Assembly: GCA_946998115.1 (NCBI GenBank)
Contig: CAMPYB010000014.1
Coordinates: 1 to 31,301, forward strand
From: an uncultured Actinomyces sp.
Lineage (GTDB): Bacteria > Actinomycetota > Actinomycetes > Actinomycetales > Actinomycetaceae
DNA length: 31,301 bases
Direction: 5' to 3'
Part shown: piece by piece, positions 8,792 through 17,061 of the stretch
How the letters are laid out: each line of letters starts with the position of its first letter
Numbering within the stretch: the first letter of the stretch is position 1
The notes under the pieces: model-generated
Seen by the model: only the letters and a program-made list of their open reading frames with translations
Databases searched by the model: none
What the model was told of the DNA's origin: nothing
Translations under genes and position numbers: made by a program

Positions 8792-10252
8792 CTAGTCGCC
8801 TAAATCACTTACATTTGCATTAATAGTAACATTAGTACAACCATTTTCATTATTCCATACAATACAACCATTCAATTCACTTTGCACTAATGTTTTAACA
8901 ATTTGTGTGCCAAGTCCAGCAAAAATACGATCAGAAGAAAAATCTTCGCCTTTATTAGAAACTACAATATTTAAATTAGTATCCTTACGATCAACAGTTA
9001 TATTTATAACACCTCCATGACCATCAAAACCATGCTCCACTGCATTATTGACAAGCTCAGCTAAAATTACGCTAAGCGTAGATGCATCTTGAACATTAAT
9101 ATAACCAAAACTACCAGTTATTTTCACATCAATTCTGCTATCAGTAGAAGCCACTTGTGCTGTCAAATTCAAAATATCACGGCACATGTCATCAAAATAG
9201 ACTTTCTCATCCACACTATGAGATAAACTCTTATGCACAGCAGCAATTGTAGAAACTCTACGTTCAGCTTCCCCTAAAGCTTTCTTCACTTCATCATTAT
9301 TGCTACGTCTAGCCTGCAAACGAAGCAAAGCTGATACAGTCTGCAAATTATTTTTCACACGATGATGGATTTCGCGAATAGTCGCGTCCTTTGATAACAA
9401 TTCATTTTCTCGCTTTTTCATCTCTGTAACATCACGACAAAGCAAAATCGCTCCCGTACGCTTATTATCCTCATACAAAGGCATTGAGCGTAAATTTAAA
9501 GTAATACCGTGGCTAGTAAATTCACACTGCCAAGGAGCTTTACCTGAAACAACCATAGATATAGACTCATCAACTTGCCCCTCAAATTCCATAAGAGGAG
9601 TTACTTGTTCAATAAGCAAATTATGAGTAATATTTCTTGACGCACCAATTCTAGAAAAAGCAGAAATAGCATTAGGACTAGCATGGACAACATATCCATC
9701 ATAGTTTAACTCTAAAACACCATCGTGAACTCTTGGAGAACCATATTTAGCACTAGAAGATGCAGAAGAATAAGGATATCTTTCATCCACAACCATTTGC
9801 CACAAAACTTCTGCCATATCAGTAAACCAATTAGTTTCACCATTTTTATTCAAAGTATTAATATCAGTTTCTGAAGATATTACAGCGACGCTCTTCCCTT
9901 CAAACATAACAGGAATAAGCATTTCGTTCACAGTATAAGAACCAACCCAACGCGCTTCATGTGAAGTAAAAATAGCTTTACGCTCCATTGCTATATTTAA
10001 ATTATCAGTCCTTATTGAAGAAGCCCTCAATCCAACAATATCTTCCATGTGAACAGTAGTACCAGTCGCTGGTCTGCAGTGAGCCGCTGCCACAAAACGT
10101 CCATTTTTTTCAGGAAACCATAAAATAAGATCAGCTATAGCAAGATCAGCAAGAACCTGCCAATCACCTAAAAGCATATGCATGCGATCGACAAATCTAT
10201 CCCCAAATTTATTACCATAACATTGTTCAATTATTTCATTTAATCGAGGCAT
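8792..10252 (-). CDS. pdtaS: Sensor histidine kinase, PdtaS type
   Basis: A 486-residue soluble histidine kinase. In order it has an N-terminal GAF-like domain (about 1-160), a PAS domain (about 178-280, with DGVLELNYDGYVVHASPNA), a HisKA_2 dimerisation domain with IHHRVKNNLQTVSALLRLQ (phospho-acceptor His 296 or 297), and an HATPase_c domain. The last has the N-box ELVNNAVEHGF (399-409) and a glycine box AGLGTQIV (445-452). In mycobacteria PdtaS phosphorylates PdtaR, an ANTAR-domain RNA-binding antiterminator. No such partner gene is in the window. GGAG lies five bases before the ATG. No membrane segment is visible, so it should be cytosolic. The match to the actinobacterial PdtaS architecture is close end to end. 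Confidence 0.92.
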   Translation of the reverse strand: MPRLNEIIEQCYGNKFGDRFVDRMHMLLGDWQVLADLAIADLILWFPEKNGRFVAAAHCRPATGTTVHMEDIVGLRASSIRTDNLNIAMERKAIFTSHEARWVGSYTVNEMLIPVMFEGKSVAVISSETDINTLNKNGETNWFTDMAEVLWQMVVDERYPYSSASSSAKYGSPRVHDGVLELNYDGYVVHASPNAISAFSRIGASRNITHNLLIEQVTPLMEFEGQVDESISMVVSGKAPWQCEFTSHGITLNLRSMPLYEDNKRTGAILLCRDVTEMKKRENELLSKDATIREIHHRVKNNLQTVSALLRLQARRSNNDEVKKALGEAERRVSTIAAVHKSLSHSVDEKVYFDDMCRDILNLTAQVASTDSRIDVKITGSFGYINVQDASTLSVILAELVNNAVEHGFDGHGGVINITVDRKDTNLNIVVSNKGEDFSSDRIFAGLGTQIVKTLVQSELNGCIVWNNENGCTNVTINANVSDLGD

Positions 10253-10434
10253 AGCTACTCCAATAACAAAGCAATATACATTAACAAGCGTAAATACTAA
10301 CAGATATAATTTTATAATTTTCTTTTAAAAAGATAAAATAACCTTCAGATATTAAAAAAATTAATAAATATGAAATATTAAAATAATTATAAGTGTTTAC
10401 TATTTATCAATATACATTTTATATAGGAGCAATA

Positions 10435-10845
10435 ATGAGCGCAGAAATAACACTTTGGGCAAATCGCAAAAATACACGCCACTATATTGGAGAAAACTCT
10501 AGAGGCGCAAAAGTTGAAATAGGAATGGGAGAAGGCCAATTCACACCAGGTGAACTTTTGAAACTTGCATTAGCAACTTGCCAGACATTATCAGCAGATC
10601 ATACTTTGGCATCAAAATTAGGTGACGATTTTGACGCAACAGTAATAGTATCTTCAGAAAAACATGATAGTGAAAATCGTTTCACACATATTTCTTCACG
10701 TATCATAACTGATTTGTCAACTTTAAATGAACATGAATTACAAAAACTCATGGAACGCATAAATATTGCTATAGATAAAAATTGCACAATAGGTCACACT
10801 TTAGAAAAAAGCGTAGAATACGATTACACTTTTGAAGATGAATAA
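10435..10845 (+). CDS. OsmC/Ohr family protein, probable peroxiredoxin-like
   Basis: The start at 10435 is chosen because GGAG precedes it at proper spacing; an upstream in-frame ATG at 10393 has none. The resulting 136-residue protein has the OsmC fold pattern. GQFTPGELLKLALATCQ carries Cys49 and DKNCTIGHTLEKS carries Cys117. These are the two redox Cys residues that in OsmC and Ohr reduce organic or inorganic hydroperoxides. The fold and both Cys residues are seen directly, and peroxidase function is inferred from the family. It sits between divergent pdtaS and convergent folA, and shares a bidirectional hairpin with the latter. Confidence 0.9.
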   Translation: MSAEITLWANRKNTRHYIGENSRGAKVEIGMGEGQFTPGELLKLALATCQTLSADHTLASKLGDDFDATVIVSSEKHDSENRFTHISSRIITDLSTLNEHELQKLMERINIAIDKNCTIGHTLEKSVEYDYTFEDE

Positions 10846-10851
10846 ATAAAA

Positions 10852-10892
10852 AGGGAAGATATATTAACAAGCATATTGCGTATATCTTCCCT
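10852..10892. terminator. Bidirectional terminator between osmC-like gene and folA
   Basis: A perfect 12-bp inverted repeat, AGGGAAGATATA (10852-10863) and TATATCTTCCCT (10881-10892), lies between the two convergent stop codons. On the minus strand it is followed directly by TTTTTATTTATT, an ideal tail for thyA-folA transcripts. On the plus strand the tail is AT-rich but poorer in T. Confidence 0.87.
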
Positions 10893-10902
10893 AAATATTC
10901 AA

Positions 10903-11526
10903 TTATTGCTTTCTAACATAGTAAATAATTTTCCATTTGCGTGTATCACCACTTGGATCTCTATATTTTGTATCAGATCTTGACCAGTCAATTTCCCAAA
11001 CTGTATCTGATATTTCAGGTGCATACACTAAATTAGAAGCATCAGAATCTAATTTTATATCATATAAATATGTAACAACTAATTCATCACAAAAAGGCAT
11101 TGCTAAATTATATATTTGGCTACCACCAGTTATCCAAATACGTTTTTCTTCAAGCTCTCCTTCATATTTTGGCATATTCAATGAATCTAAACTATCGGAA
11201 AAATTATAATCAATAGCATGACTGCATATTTCTAAATCCGTTTTACTATTTTGTATAATATTTTCAGCTAAGCTGATAGCATCTTCCAAAGTATGTACAA
11301 CATGAATACCTTCGCGTTTATAGCATTTTTGTCTTGTTACAACAATATTTTCCCTAAAAGGCAAAGGTTTGCCTAGCGCTTCAAAGGATGTTCGCCCCAT
11401 TATTATAGGACAGCCAATAGTAGAATTTTTAAAATGTTTAAAATCAGCAGGAACTCTCCAACACATTCCTAATCCATTGCCTATAGCGCCACAGTTATCT
11501 TGTGCCCAAATAGCAGAAATTTTCAT
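10903..11526 (-). CDS. folA: Dihydrofolate reductase
   Basis: A 207-residue DHFR that reduces dihydrofolate to tetrahydrofolate with NADPH. Motifs are ISAIWAQDNCGAIGNG at the N-terminus, CWRVPADFKHFK with the catalytic acid Asp28, MGRTSFEALGKPLPFREN (NADPH binding), and the ITGGSQIY glycine pair at about 131-138. The protein is longer than typical enzymes of about 160 residues. The excess sits between about residues 85 and 128, where a hydrophilic insert containing EICSHAIDYNFSDS lies before RIWITGG. It is in an operon directly downstream of thyA (25-base gap), a usual pairing since ThyA produces dihydrofolate. It ends in the shared hairpin at 10852. Confidence 0.95.
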   Translation of the reverse strand: MKISAIWAQDNCGAIGNGLGMCWRVPADFKHFKNSTIGCPIIMGRTSFEALGKPLPFRENIVVTRQKCYKREGIHVVHTLEDAISLAENIIQNSKTDLEICSHAIDYNFSDSLDSLNMPKYEGELEEKRIWITGGSQIYNLAMPFCDELVVTYLYDIKLDSDASNLVYAPEISDTVWEIDWSRSDTKYRDPSGDTRKWKIIYYVRKQ

Positions 11527-11551
11527 GCTTATCCTTATCTACTGCAAAACT

Positions 11552-12355
11552 CTACACTGCAACAGGTGCTTTAATCCCAGGATGATGTTGGTATCCTATA
11601 ATTTCAACGTCTTCAAAATTATAATCAAAAATACTAGAAGCTTTATGCAATTTAAGTTTTGGAAAAGGAAAAGCCTCACGCGAAAGTTGAAGTTTAACTT
11701 GCTCTAAATGATTTGAATAAATATGGCAATCTCCACCAGTCCAAATAAACTCACCTATCTTCAGTCCAGCTTGTTGAGCAAACATGTGTGCTAGTAAGCT
11801 ATAAGATGCAATATTAAAAGGCACACCTAAAAATAAATCAGCACTCCTTTGATATAACTGTAATGAAAGCTTACCATCCGCAACATAAAGCTGAAAAAAT
11901 GCATGACACGGTTCCAAAGCCATTTGATCCAGCTGACCCACATTCCATGCAGAAACTATCATCCTTCGTGAATCAGGATCATTTTTTAATGTATCTAATA
12001 CTTTAGCTATCTGATCTATATAAGAACCATCTTTAGTTTCCCATTTTCGCCATTGCGCTCCATATATAGGACCTAAATCGCCATTTTCATCAGCCCATTC
12101 ATTCCAAATTCTTATACCATTTTCTTGAAGCCATTTAACATTGCTATTCCCAGAAAGGAACCAAAGTAATTCACCAACAACTGATTTCAAATGTACTTTT
12201 TTTGTTGTAATTAAAGGAAAAGAATCAGATAAATCGAATCGAAGTTGTCGCCCGAAAACAGAAATAGTACCAGTTCCCGTTCTATCAGTTTTTGCACTCC
12301 CATTTTCAAGTACATCTCTCAACAAATCTTCATAAGCTGTACAAATTTTTTGCAT
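11552..12355 (-). CDS. thyA: Thymidylate synthase (ThyA type)
   Basis: A 267-residue thymidylate synthase that methylates dUMP to dTMP using methylene-tetrahydrofolate. DRTGTGT (24-30) carries the phosphate-binding Arg, WNEWADENGDLGPIYGAQWR follows, and the nucleophilic Cys150 lies in EPCHAFFQ. RSADLFLGVPFNIASY and HIYSNHLEQ bind the nucleotide, and the family's C-terminal PVAV is intact. Length equals that of E. coli ThyA. AGAGGGGAG lies just upstream of the ATG, the strongest Shine-Dalgarno in this part. folA follows, so thymidylate synthesis and folate recycling are co-expressed. Confidence 0.98.
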   Translation of the reverse strand: MQKICTAYEDLLRDVLENGSAKTDRTGTGTISVFGRQLRFDLSDSFPLITTKKVHLKSVVGELLWFLSGNSNVKWLQENGIRIWNEWADENGDLGPIYGAQWRKWETKDGSYIDQIAKVLDTLKNDPDSRRMIVSAWNVGQLDQMALEPCHAFFQLYVADGKLSLQLYQRSADLFLGVPFNIASYSLLAHMFAQQAGLKIGEFIWTGGDCHIYSNHLEQVKLQLSREAFPFPKLKLHKASSIFDYNFEDVEIIGYQHHPGIKAPVAV

Positions 12356-12459
12356 AGATAGCTCCCCTCTAAAGTCTTGTAATAGATTAGCATTCTTAAG
12401 CTAAAAAAATATAATTTTCAATAAATATTTTTTAAATTTATTCATCAAGAATAATTTAT

Positions 12460-13143
12460 TTATGAAATATTATTCTTTAAAGTGCCATCAACCATATTAT
12501 AAATTTCAGTTGACTCAATATTATCAACAAGTTTGCTATCGTGAGTCACAATAATAACAGTATATTTTTGTTTGTGTAAACGATTTACGCATTCTACGAA
12601 AGCTAAAGAATTTTCTAAATCTAAAGCACTAGTTGGCTCATCAAATAAAATTATTTCAGGATCTAACATAAGAGCTCGTACAATAGCTACTCTTTGAGAT
12701 TGTCCACCTGAAAGTTGAGACGGATATTTTGACACAAGCGATTGCACACCAAAATCAGCAAGGAGCTTTTCGCATTTATCTTCAACATCTTTTTTGCTCA
12801 AATTTTTTTTATTCAAAACAGGTCTGCAAATATTTTCTTTTACATTCATATTTGCAAATAAATTATAGTCTTGAAAAACCATTCCAACTTTACTTAAAAT
12901 TTCATTCATTTTATACGAACTGACATATTTACCATCAACAACTAATTTTTCACCTAAAATAGTTATAGTTCCAGAATTTACTTTTTCAAGCCCACATATA
13001 GTGCGTAAAAAAGTTGATTTACCGCCACCGCTTTTACCTAATATTGTTACAATAGAGCCTTTATTCGCTTTAAAATTTAAATTTTCAAAAATAAGCGTAT
13101 CACCATATTTTTTACTTATATTCTCAACAACTAAACTGTACAT
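12460..13143 (-). CDS. ABC transporter ATP-binding protein of putative histidine importer
   Basis: A 227-residue ATPase of the polar amino-acid uptake group. Walker A is GKSGGGKST (36-44), the signature is LSGGQSQR (about 143-150), Walker B is IILFDEPTSALD (about 163-174), and the switch His is in IIVTHDSK. Length is slightly under the usual 240. It follows the fused binding-protein/permease gene on the same strand after 111 bases and so probably shares its transcript. If so, it is controlled by the His-codon leader upstream (inference). The 104 bases between its stop and thyA are very AT-rich, with only an imperfect TTATTC/GAATAA stem as a possible terminator. Confidence 0.92.
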   Translation of the reverse strand: MYSLVVENISKKYGDTLIFENLNFKANKGSIVTILGKSGGGKSTFLRTICGLEKVNSGTITILGEKLVVDGKYVSSYKMNEILSKVGMVFQDYNLFANMNVKENICRPVLNKKNLSKKDVEDKCEKLLADFGVQSLVSKYPSQLSGGQSQRVAIVRALMLDPEIILFDEPTSALDLENSLAFVECVNRLHKQKYTVIIVTHDSKLVDNIESTEIYNMVDGTLKNNIS

Positions 13144-13254
13144 TTTTACCTACCCAATCATAAAATATTTTATTTCTAAACGCATTTACTAAACATTGAT
13201 AATAGTTTGAATAATTTATTGCATAATTTTCAAACAGTATATTTCCTAAAATTT

Positions 13255-14757
13255 TTATTCAAAAATATATTTTTTCTCATATTTTTTGAAAATAAAAGTT
13301 ATTACATAACTGACTACTAAATATATGACAAAAGCAATCAAATATGCGCCAACATTTGCTGTAGAATTAACCATATTTTTTGAAACAGCCAAAAGTTCTG
13401 TAACACCGATAGCGAAAACTAAAGCTGTATCTTTCAAAAGCGTTACTGCTTCATTATTCAATGTAGGCAAAGTAACTTTTAGAATTTGAGGAATAGCTAT
13501 TTGTAGCATAGTTTGAATTTTAGTAAAACCTAAAACTTTAGCAGCTTCAAATTGTCCTTTAGGAATAGATGCGAAACCTCCTCTGAAAATTTCAGCAAAA
13601 TAAGCAACATAATTCACTACAAAAGCCACTAAACCAGCAATAAATCTATCACTAATTGTCAAGTATTGCCCTACATATGGCAGATATGGCAAACCATAGA
13701 AGATAAAAAATAGTTGCAAAAGAAGTGGAGTTCCGCGCATTATATTTACATAAATATCAATAATAAAATTAATCACCGCAATATTTTTGCGCCTTATTAT
13801 GCACACTATAAATCCTAGCGGTACTGATAAAACAAAAGTTATTATAAACAAGAGCATTGTCACAGATAAACCTTGTAAAATAGGCGCTATGAAACTTGTA
13901 TCAGATACTTTATTTAAATCATTTTCAGCGTAATCCTGTTTATCAAATGTTTTTGAAAATACATTTTCTCCAAACCATTTTTGACTTATTTTTTGAGCCT
14001 GTCCTGTTTTGACTAATTTTGCTATACCTTTTTCTATAATATTTTTTAGTTTTGTATTTCCTTTTTTAACTGCAACGACATATTCTTCACTAGCAAGAGG
14101 TTTTTTCAAAATTTTAAAATTGTCACTCAACGAATTCTTTTTTAAATAATACTTACCTATATTTGAGTCTACGATTGTTGCATCAACTTTACCCATATCT
14201 ACTTCATTTAAACAATTAACCATATTTTCTATAGATGTGACAAATCCTAATTGTTTATATATACTGCTTGATTGCAAAGCTTGCTCTCCAGTAGATCCTT
14301 TTTGAACAACAATTCCTTTACCTTTAAGCTGTTCAATACTATTGATTTTACTATTTTTTGCAACTATTATTGCTTGATCGTTGTGCATATATGCAGAAGT
14401 TAAAAGCATAGTCTTTTCACGCTCAGCAGTTTTTGAAAGTCCATTCCAAATAGCATCAATTTTGCCAGAATTTAATTCTAATTCTTTCGCATCCCAATCG
14501 ATTGGTTGAAACTTTACTTTCATACCAGCTTTTTTAAAAACTAGACTCGCAAGCTCCACATCAAAACCTGTAATTTTTCCTTCAGGAGATAAAAATCCCA
14601 TAGGTGGACAATTTATGTCCATACCAATTACTACAGTATTTTTCTCTTCAGCATTTACTTGTGTAGGAATAAAAAAGACACTATAAAATATAAATATTAT
14701 AAATACAAAAAATAATGCAAAACTCTTATTTTTTCTTTTTTTCAGGTTATTCATCAT
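13255..14757 (-). CDS. Fused amino-acid-binding protein and permease of putative histidine ABC importer
   Basis: A 500-residue fusion. A signal peptide (1-36, basic start, long hydrophobic core, VNA before EEKN) leads into a family 3 solute-binding domain (about 40-265: GMDINCPPMGFL, ITGFDVELASLVFKKAG, DAIWNGLSKTAERE). A HisM-type permease domain follows (about 290-500), with RGTPLLLQLFF and the EAA loop FRGGFASIPKGQFEAAKVLG (391-410). No lipobox is present, so the binding domain is tethered by the fusion. The reading frame is open back to 14874, but that stretch is the attenuator RNA and its repeated sequence, so the start is placed at the ATG pair 14757/14754. Specificity for histidine is inferred from the leader peptide upstream, not from the protein itself. 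Confidence 0.9.
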   Translation of the reverse strand: MMNNLKKRKNKSFALFFVFIIFIFYSVFFIPTQVNAEEKNTVVIGMDINCPPMGFLSPEGKITGFDVELASLVFKKAGMKVKFQPIDWDAKELELNSGKIDAIWNGLSKTAEREKTMLLTSAYMHNDQAIIVAKNSKINSIEQLKGKGIVVQKGSTGEQALQSSSIYKQLGFVTSIENMVNCLNEVDMGKVDATIVDSNIGKYYLKKNSLSDNFKILKKPLASEEYVVAVKKGNTKLKNIIEKGIAKLVKTGQAQKISQKWFGENVFSKTFDKQDYAENDLNKVSDTSFIAPILQGLSVTMLLFIITFVLSVPLGFIVCIIRRKNIAVINFIIDIYVNIMRGTPLLLQLFFIFYGLPYLPYVGQYLTISDRFIAGLVAFVVNYVAYFAEIFRGGFASIPKGQFEAAKVLGFTKIQTMLQIAIPQILKVTLPTLNNEAVTLLKDTALVFAIGVTELLAVSKNMVNSTANVGAYLIAFVIYLVVSYVITFIFKKYEKKYIFE

Positions 14758-14807
14758 ATTATTTCTTTCTTTTACATTTTCGATATTACATTGTGCGATT
14801 TTCAAAA

Positions 14808-14871
14808 TTTTATGTAAAAAAATCGCCATACTTTGAAAATCTGTATGGCTTTTATGTAAAAAAATAGCCAT
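14808..14871 (-). repeat. Two 22-base direct repeats within the attenuator
   Basis: Minus-strand copies at 14871-14850 and 14829-14808 begin ATGGC(T/G)ATTTTTTTACAT and differ at one position in 22. Each copy starts with ATGGC, which can pair with the same intervening AGCCAT/GCCATAC segment (14850-14843). The duplication therefore creates the competing antiterminator and terminator arms. Confidence 0.85.
14816..14849 (-). terminator. Attenuator terminator (segments 3:4) before histidine importer
   Basis: On the minus strand GCCATAC (14849-14843) pairs perfectly with GTATGGC (14831-14825) around an 11-base loop. It is followed by GA and seven Ts (14822-14816). It lies between the leader peptide and the transporter start, which is where an attenuator terminator must be. 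Confidence 0.85.
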
Positions 14872-14935
14872 CACGGATTTTCTCGAACATCCCGATAGCT
14901 AAAATAGATACCTGAATGTCGTTTATCCATGATGG
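14816..14935 (-). promoter_or_regulatory. Histidine-type transcription attenuator: mutually exclusive 1:2, 2:3, 3:4 pairings
   Basis: Segment 1 (14935-14925, CCATCATGGAT) covers the last His codons, Gly and the first base of the leader stop. It pairs over 11 bp, with one G-U, with segment 2 (14878-14868, ATCCGTGATGG). Segment 2 can instead use ATGGCT (14871-14866) to pair with AGCCAT (14850-14845) of segment 3, an antiterminator. Segment 3 in turn forms the terminator with segment 4 (14831-14825). A ribosome stalled on the His codons would mask segment 1, free segment 2 for 2:3 pairing and block termination. Fluent translation and release would allow 1:2 and then 3:4. The pairings are seen in the sequence; the mechanism is inferred from classical his-operon attenuation. 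Confidence 0.78.
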
Positions 14936-14982
14936 TGATGGTGAAGATTTACAAATATTTTCATATTTGAAATATTAATCAC
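14923..14982 (-). CDS. Histidine-rich leader peptide (MINISNMKIFVNLHHHHHG)
   Basis: A GTG start at 14982 has AGGAGAG six to seven bases upstream. It opens a 19-codon frame ending in TAA with five consecutive His codons (CAC CAT CAC CAT CAT) and a Gly just before the stop. Such a run in a random short frame of an AT-rich genome is very unlikely, because each codon carries Cs. An ATG at codon 7 could also start a shorter form, but the ribosome binding site favours the GTG. The frame lies about 28 bases after the predicted transcription start and upstream of an intrinsic terminator. Its role would be to sense charged tRNA-His by ribosome stalling; the peptide itself probably has no further function. 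Confidence 0.85.
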   Translation of the reverse strand: MINISNMKIFVNLHHHHHG

Positions 14983-15017
14983 GATATCTCTCCTGTCTTG
15001 AAATAAACAACAATAAC

Positions 15018-15046
15018 ATTTTACTAACACTTTACTTAATAATCAA
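15018..15046 (-). promoter_or_regulatory. Promoter of the histidine leader/importer operon
   Basis: The minus strand shows TTGATT (15046-15041), a 17-base spacer and TAAAAT (15023-15018). Transcription would start near 15011, leaving a short untranslated stretch before the leader peptide. Spacing and both hexamers fit a housekeeping sigma-70-type promoter. Confidence 0.65.
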
Positions 15047-15103
15047 TATTTTTTTATTTAAAAAATAGTGATTTATAATACATTGAATAAAAAACACTTT
15101 TAT

Positions 15104-16087
15104 CTATAAAGACTGTTCATCACTAACTTGTTTTAAAAAATCCAAAGTAGTCGGTATGCCTTCTTTTTTCGCTCTTTTATCAGCCATATTAATAAGTCTT
15201 CGTAAACGCCCAGCAACAGTATCCTTACTAACTGGCGGAGTTGAAAACCTACCTAATTCTTCCAAACTAGATTCTTTATGTTCCAAACGTAAAAGCCCTG
15301 CTTGTTTTAGCTGTTCAGGCACATCATCACCTAAAATTTCAAAAGCACGTCTAACTTTAGTGCTAGTTGCAACAGCTGCACGAACACTCCTACGCAAATT
15401 CGCATCATCAAAATTAGCTAAACGATTTATATTACCACGCATTTGACGAAGCTTACGTTCTTCATCCCAAAGTCGCAAAGTGTCAACAGCACCCAAAGCT
15501 TCAAGTATCTTATTAATCTCATCTTGATCTCGTATAGTAATTTTTGTAACTCCACGCATATCACGCGCTTTAACTGGTATACCTAAAAAATTTATTGCAT
15601 CAGCCAAAATATTACCAGAATCAATGCCAGGACATATTATTTCAAAAGCAGAACCTCTACATGGTACAGTTAAAGATCCTGAAATTAAAAAAGCTCCACG
15701 TACAATCGCGCGAGCCAAACCAATATCAGATACATTCCTATTTTTAATCAACCTGACCATTCTATTAGACGAATCAATCAATCCCATTTTACGTGCTAAT
15801 TTATCAGCATTTTTAACAATTCTAACAACATATTTATTATTTTCAGGATTGACATCATTCTTAACTAAATTAACAGACGAATCAATTTTATAAAGACCTT
15901 TGAGCGCATGTATAAGACGTGCAGTTACTTTAGATGAATCTAATTCCGCCTCAATAACAACATGCCCAGCAATAACATGTAAGCTATTAACAAAACGTAG
16001 CATAGTAGAAATCTCACTTTGCCATTGACTAATAGTTTCACACTTATGCATAGCTAACTCGTTTTTTAACTCACTCGTCAAAGACAT
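15104..16087 (-). CDS. whiA: WhiA, DNA-binding regulator
   Basis: WhiA combines a degenerate LAGLIDADG homing-endonuclease-like domain with a C-terminal helix-turn-helix. In Streptomyces it acts with WhiB on sporulation septation genes, and it is conserved in Gram-positives that do not sporulate. The N-terminal MSLTSELKNELA, the central GAFLISGSLTVP and the HTH region ending VAGRLRRLINMADKRAKKEG are present. The ATG at 16087 is preferred because AGGGA lies eight bases before it. The in-frame ATG at 16096 directly abuts that site and has no room for it. The product is about 327 residues. It follows yvcK closely, completing the rapZ-yvcK-whiA cluster typical of the group. Confidence 0.95.
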   Translation of the reverse strand: MSLTSELKNELAMHKCETISQWQSEISTMLRFVNSLHVIAGHVVIEAELDSSKVTARLIHALKGLYKIDSSVNLVKNDVNPENNKYVVRIVKNADKLARKMGLIDSSNRMVRLIKNRNVSDIGLARAIVRGAFLISGSLTVPCRGSAFEIICPGIDSGNILADAINFLGIPVKARDMRGVTKITIRDQDEINKILEALGAVDTLRLWDEERKLRQMRGNINRLANFDDANLRRSVRAAVATSTKVRRAFEILGDDVPEQLKQAGLLRLEHKESSLEELGRFSTPPVSKDTVAGRLRRLINMADKRAKKEGIPTTLDFLKQVSDEQSL

Positions 16088-16098
16088 ACAATTCATCC

Positions 16099-17061
16099 CT
16101 AGCTTTCACTATAATTGTCATATCCCTCAAACGCATCCTGTAAAGCAGATGCCAAACGTATAGGATCGTGCAATGCCCTATTTCTATTATTATGCACATG
16201 CCTAAACATAACATTTATATCATACTTACTTGCTATATTATAAAGATCTTTTTTATCTTCACAAGATAAAGGATCAGCAATAATAAAATCTATATCAAAA
16301 TCTGGTGAATATTTTTTAAGCTCTTTTACATGATCAGAAATAGTCATACCAGCAGTTTCCGCTGTACTAGCAATCAAATTCATCACAAAAACTCTTTTAG
16401 CTTTTGATTCATTTAAAGCTACACGTAAATCTGGTATCAAAAGATGCGGAATAATTGATGTGTACAATGAGCCAGGCCCCAATACAAGCCAATCAGATTC
16501 TAAAACAGCATTAATCACATCATCACCAACAACAGGATTTTCAGGTTCAATTTTAACATCTAAAAATTTGCCATTAGTATGAGCCATATTCGCTTGACCC
16601 ACAATATTTTCCAAAACTCCATTTACACATGCTAAGCCCGAAATATCTATAGGAACATTAGCGGAAGGCAAAACTCTTCCATGAGCATCTAAAAGCTTAG
16701 CGACCCAGTCAAGCCCTACAACTGGATCATCATAAAGTTGCCATAAAGCTGATATAAGGATATTCCCAACACTATGCCCATTCAAATCACCAGTAGAAAC
16801 AAAACGATGCTGTAATACTTTACTCCAAGTATTGCCCCATTCCGCATCATCACACAAAGCAGTCAACGCCATACGCAAATCACCTGGAGGAAGTACTGAC
16901 ATCTGTTTCCTAATCCTACCTGAAGATCCACCATCATCAGCTACAGTTACAATCGCAGTAAGCTCCCTTGTTATATGTTTCAAAGCTTGCAAAGTAGCAT
17001 ATAATCCATGTCCACCTCCTAAAGCAACAATTTTAGGTTCTAAATTATAGTCATACATCAT
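16099..17061 (-). CDS. yvcK: YvcK/CofD-family UDP-sugar-binding regulator
   Basis: A 320-residue Rossmann-like protein. VALGGGHGLYATLQALKH at the N-terminus, TVADDGGSSGRIRK, and LNGHSVGNILISALW are the hallmark loops. Bacillus and mycobacterial relatives (YvcK/GlmR, CuvA) bind UDP-GlcNAc and steer carbon into peptidoglycan precursors. I infer a similar role here. The start overlaps the rapZ stop (ATGA), so the two are translationally coupled. A second ATG follows immediately. whiA begins 11 bases after the stop. Confidence 0.95.
   Translation of the reverse strand: MMYDYNLEPKIVALGGGHGLYATLQALKHITRELTAIVTVADDGGSSGRIRKQMSVLPPGDLRMALTALCDDAEWGNTWSKVLQHRFVSTGDLNGHSVGNILISALWQLYDDPVVGLDWVAKLLDAHGRVLPSANVPIDISGLACVNGVLENIVGQANMAHTNGKFLDVKIEPENPVVGDDVINAVLESDWLVLGPGSLYTSIIPHLLIPDLRVALNESKAKRVFVMNLIASTAETAGMTISDHVKELKKYSPDFDIDFIIADPLSCEDKKDLYNIASKYDINVMFRHVHNNRNRALHDPIRLASALQDAFEGYDNYSES

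Noticed and set aside
14929..14943. ATGGTGATGGTG-like simple repeat on the plus strand
   Set aside because: On the minus strand it is the run of five His codons in a frame with start, stop and ribosome binding site, so it is better explained as coding than as a microsatellite.
15047..15103. whiA terminator
   Set aside because: Only an imperfect AGTG...CACT stem with an AT-rich body is visible before a T run; too weak to list as a feature.
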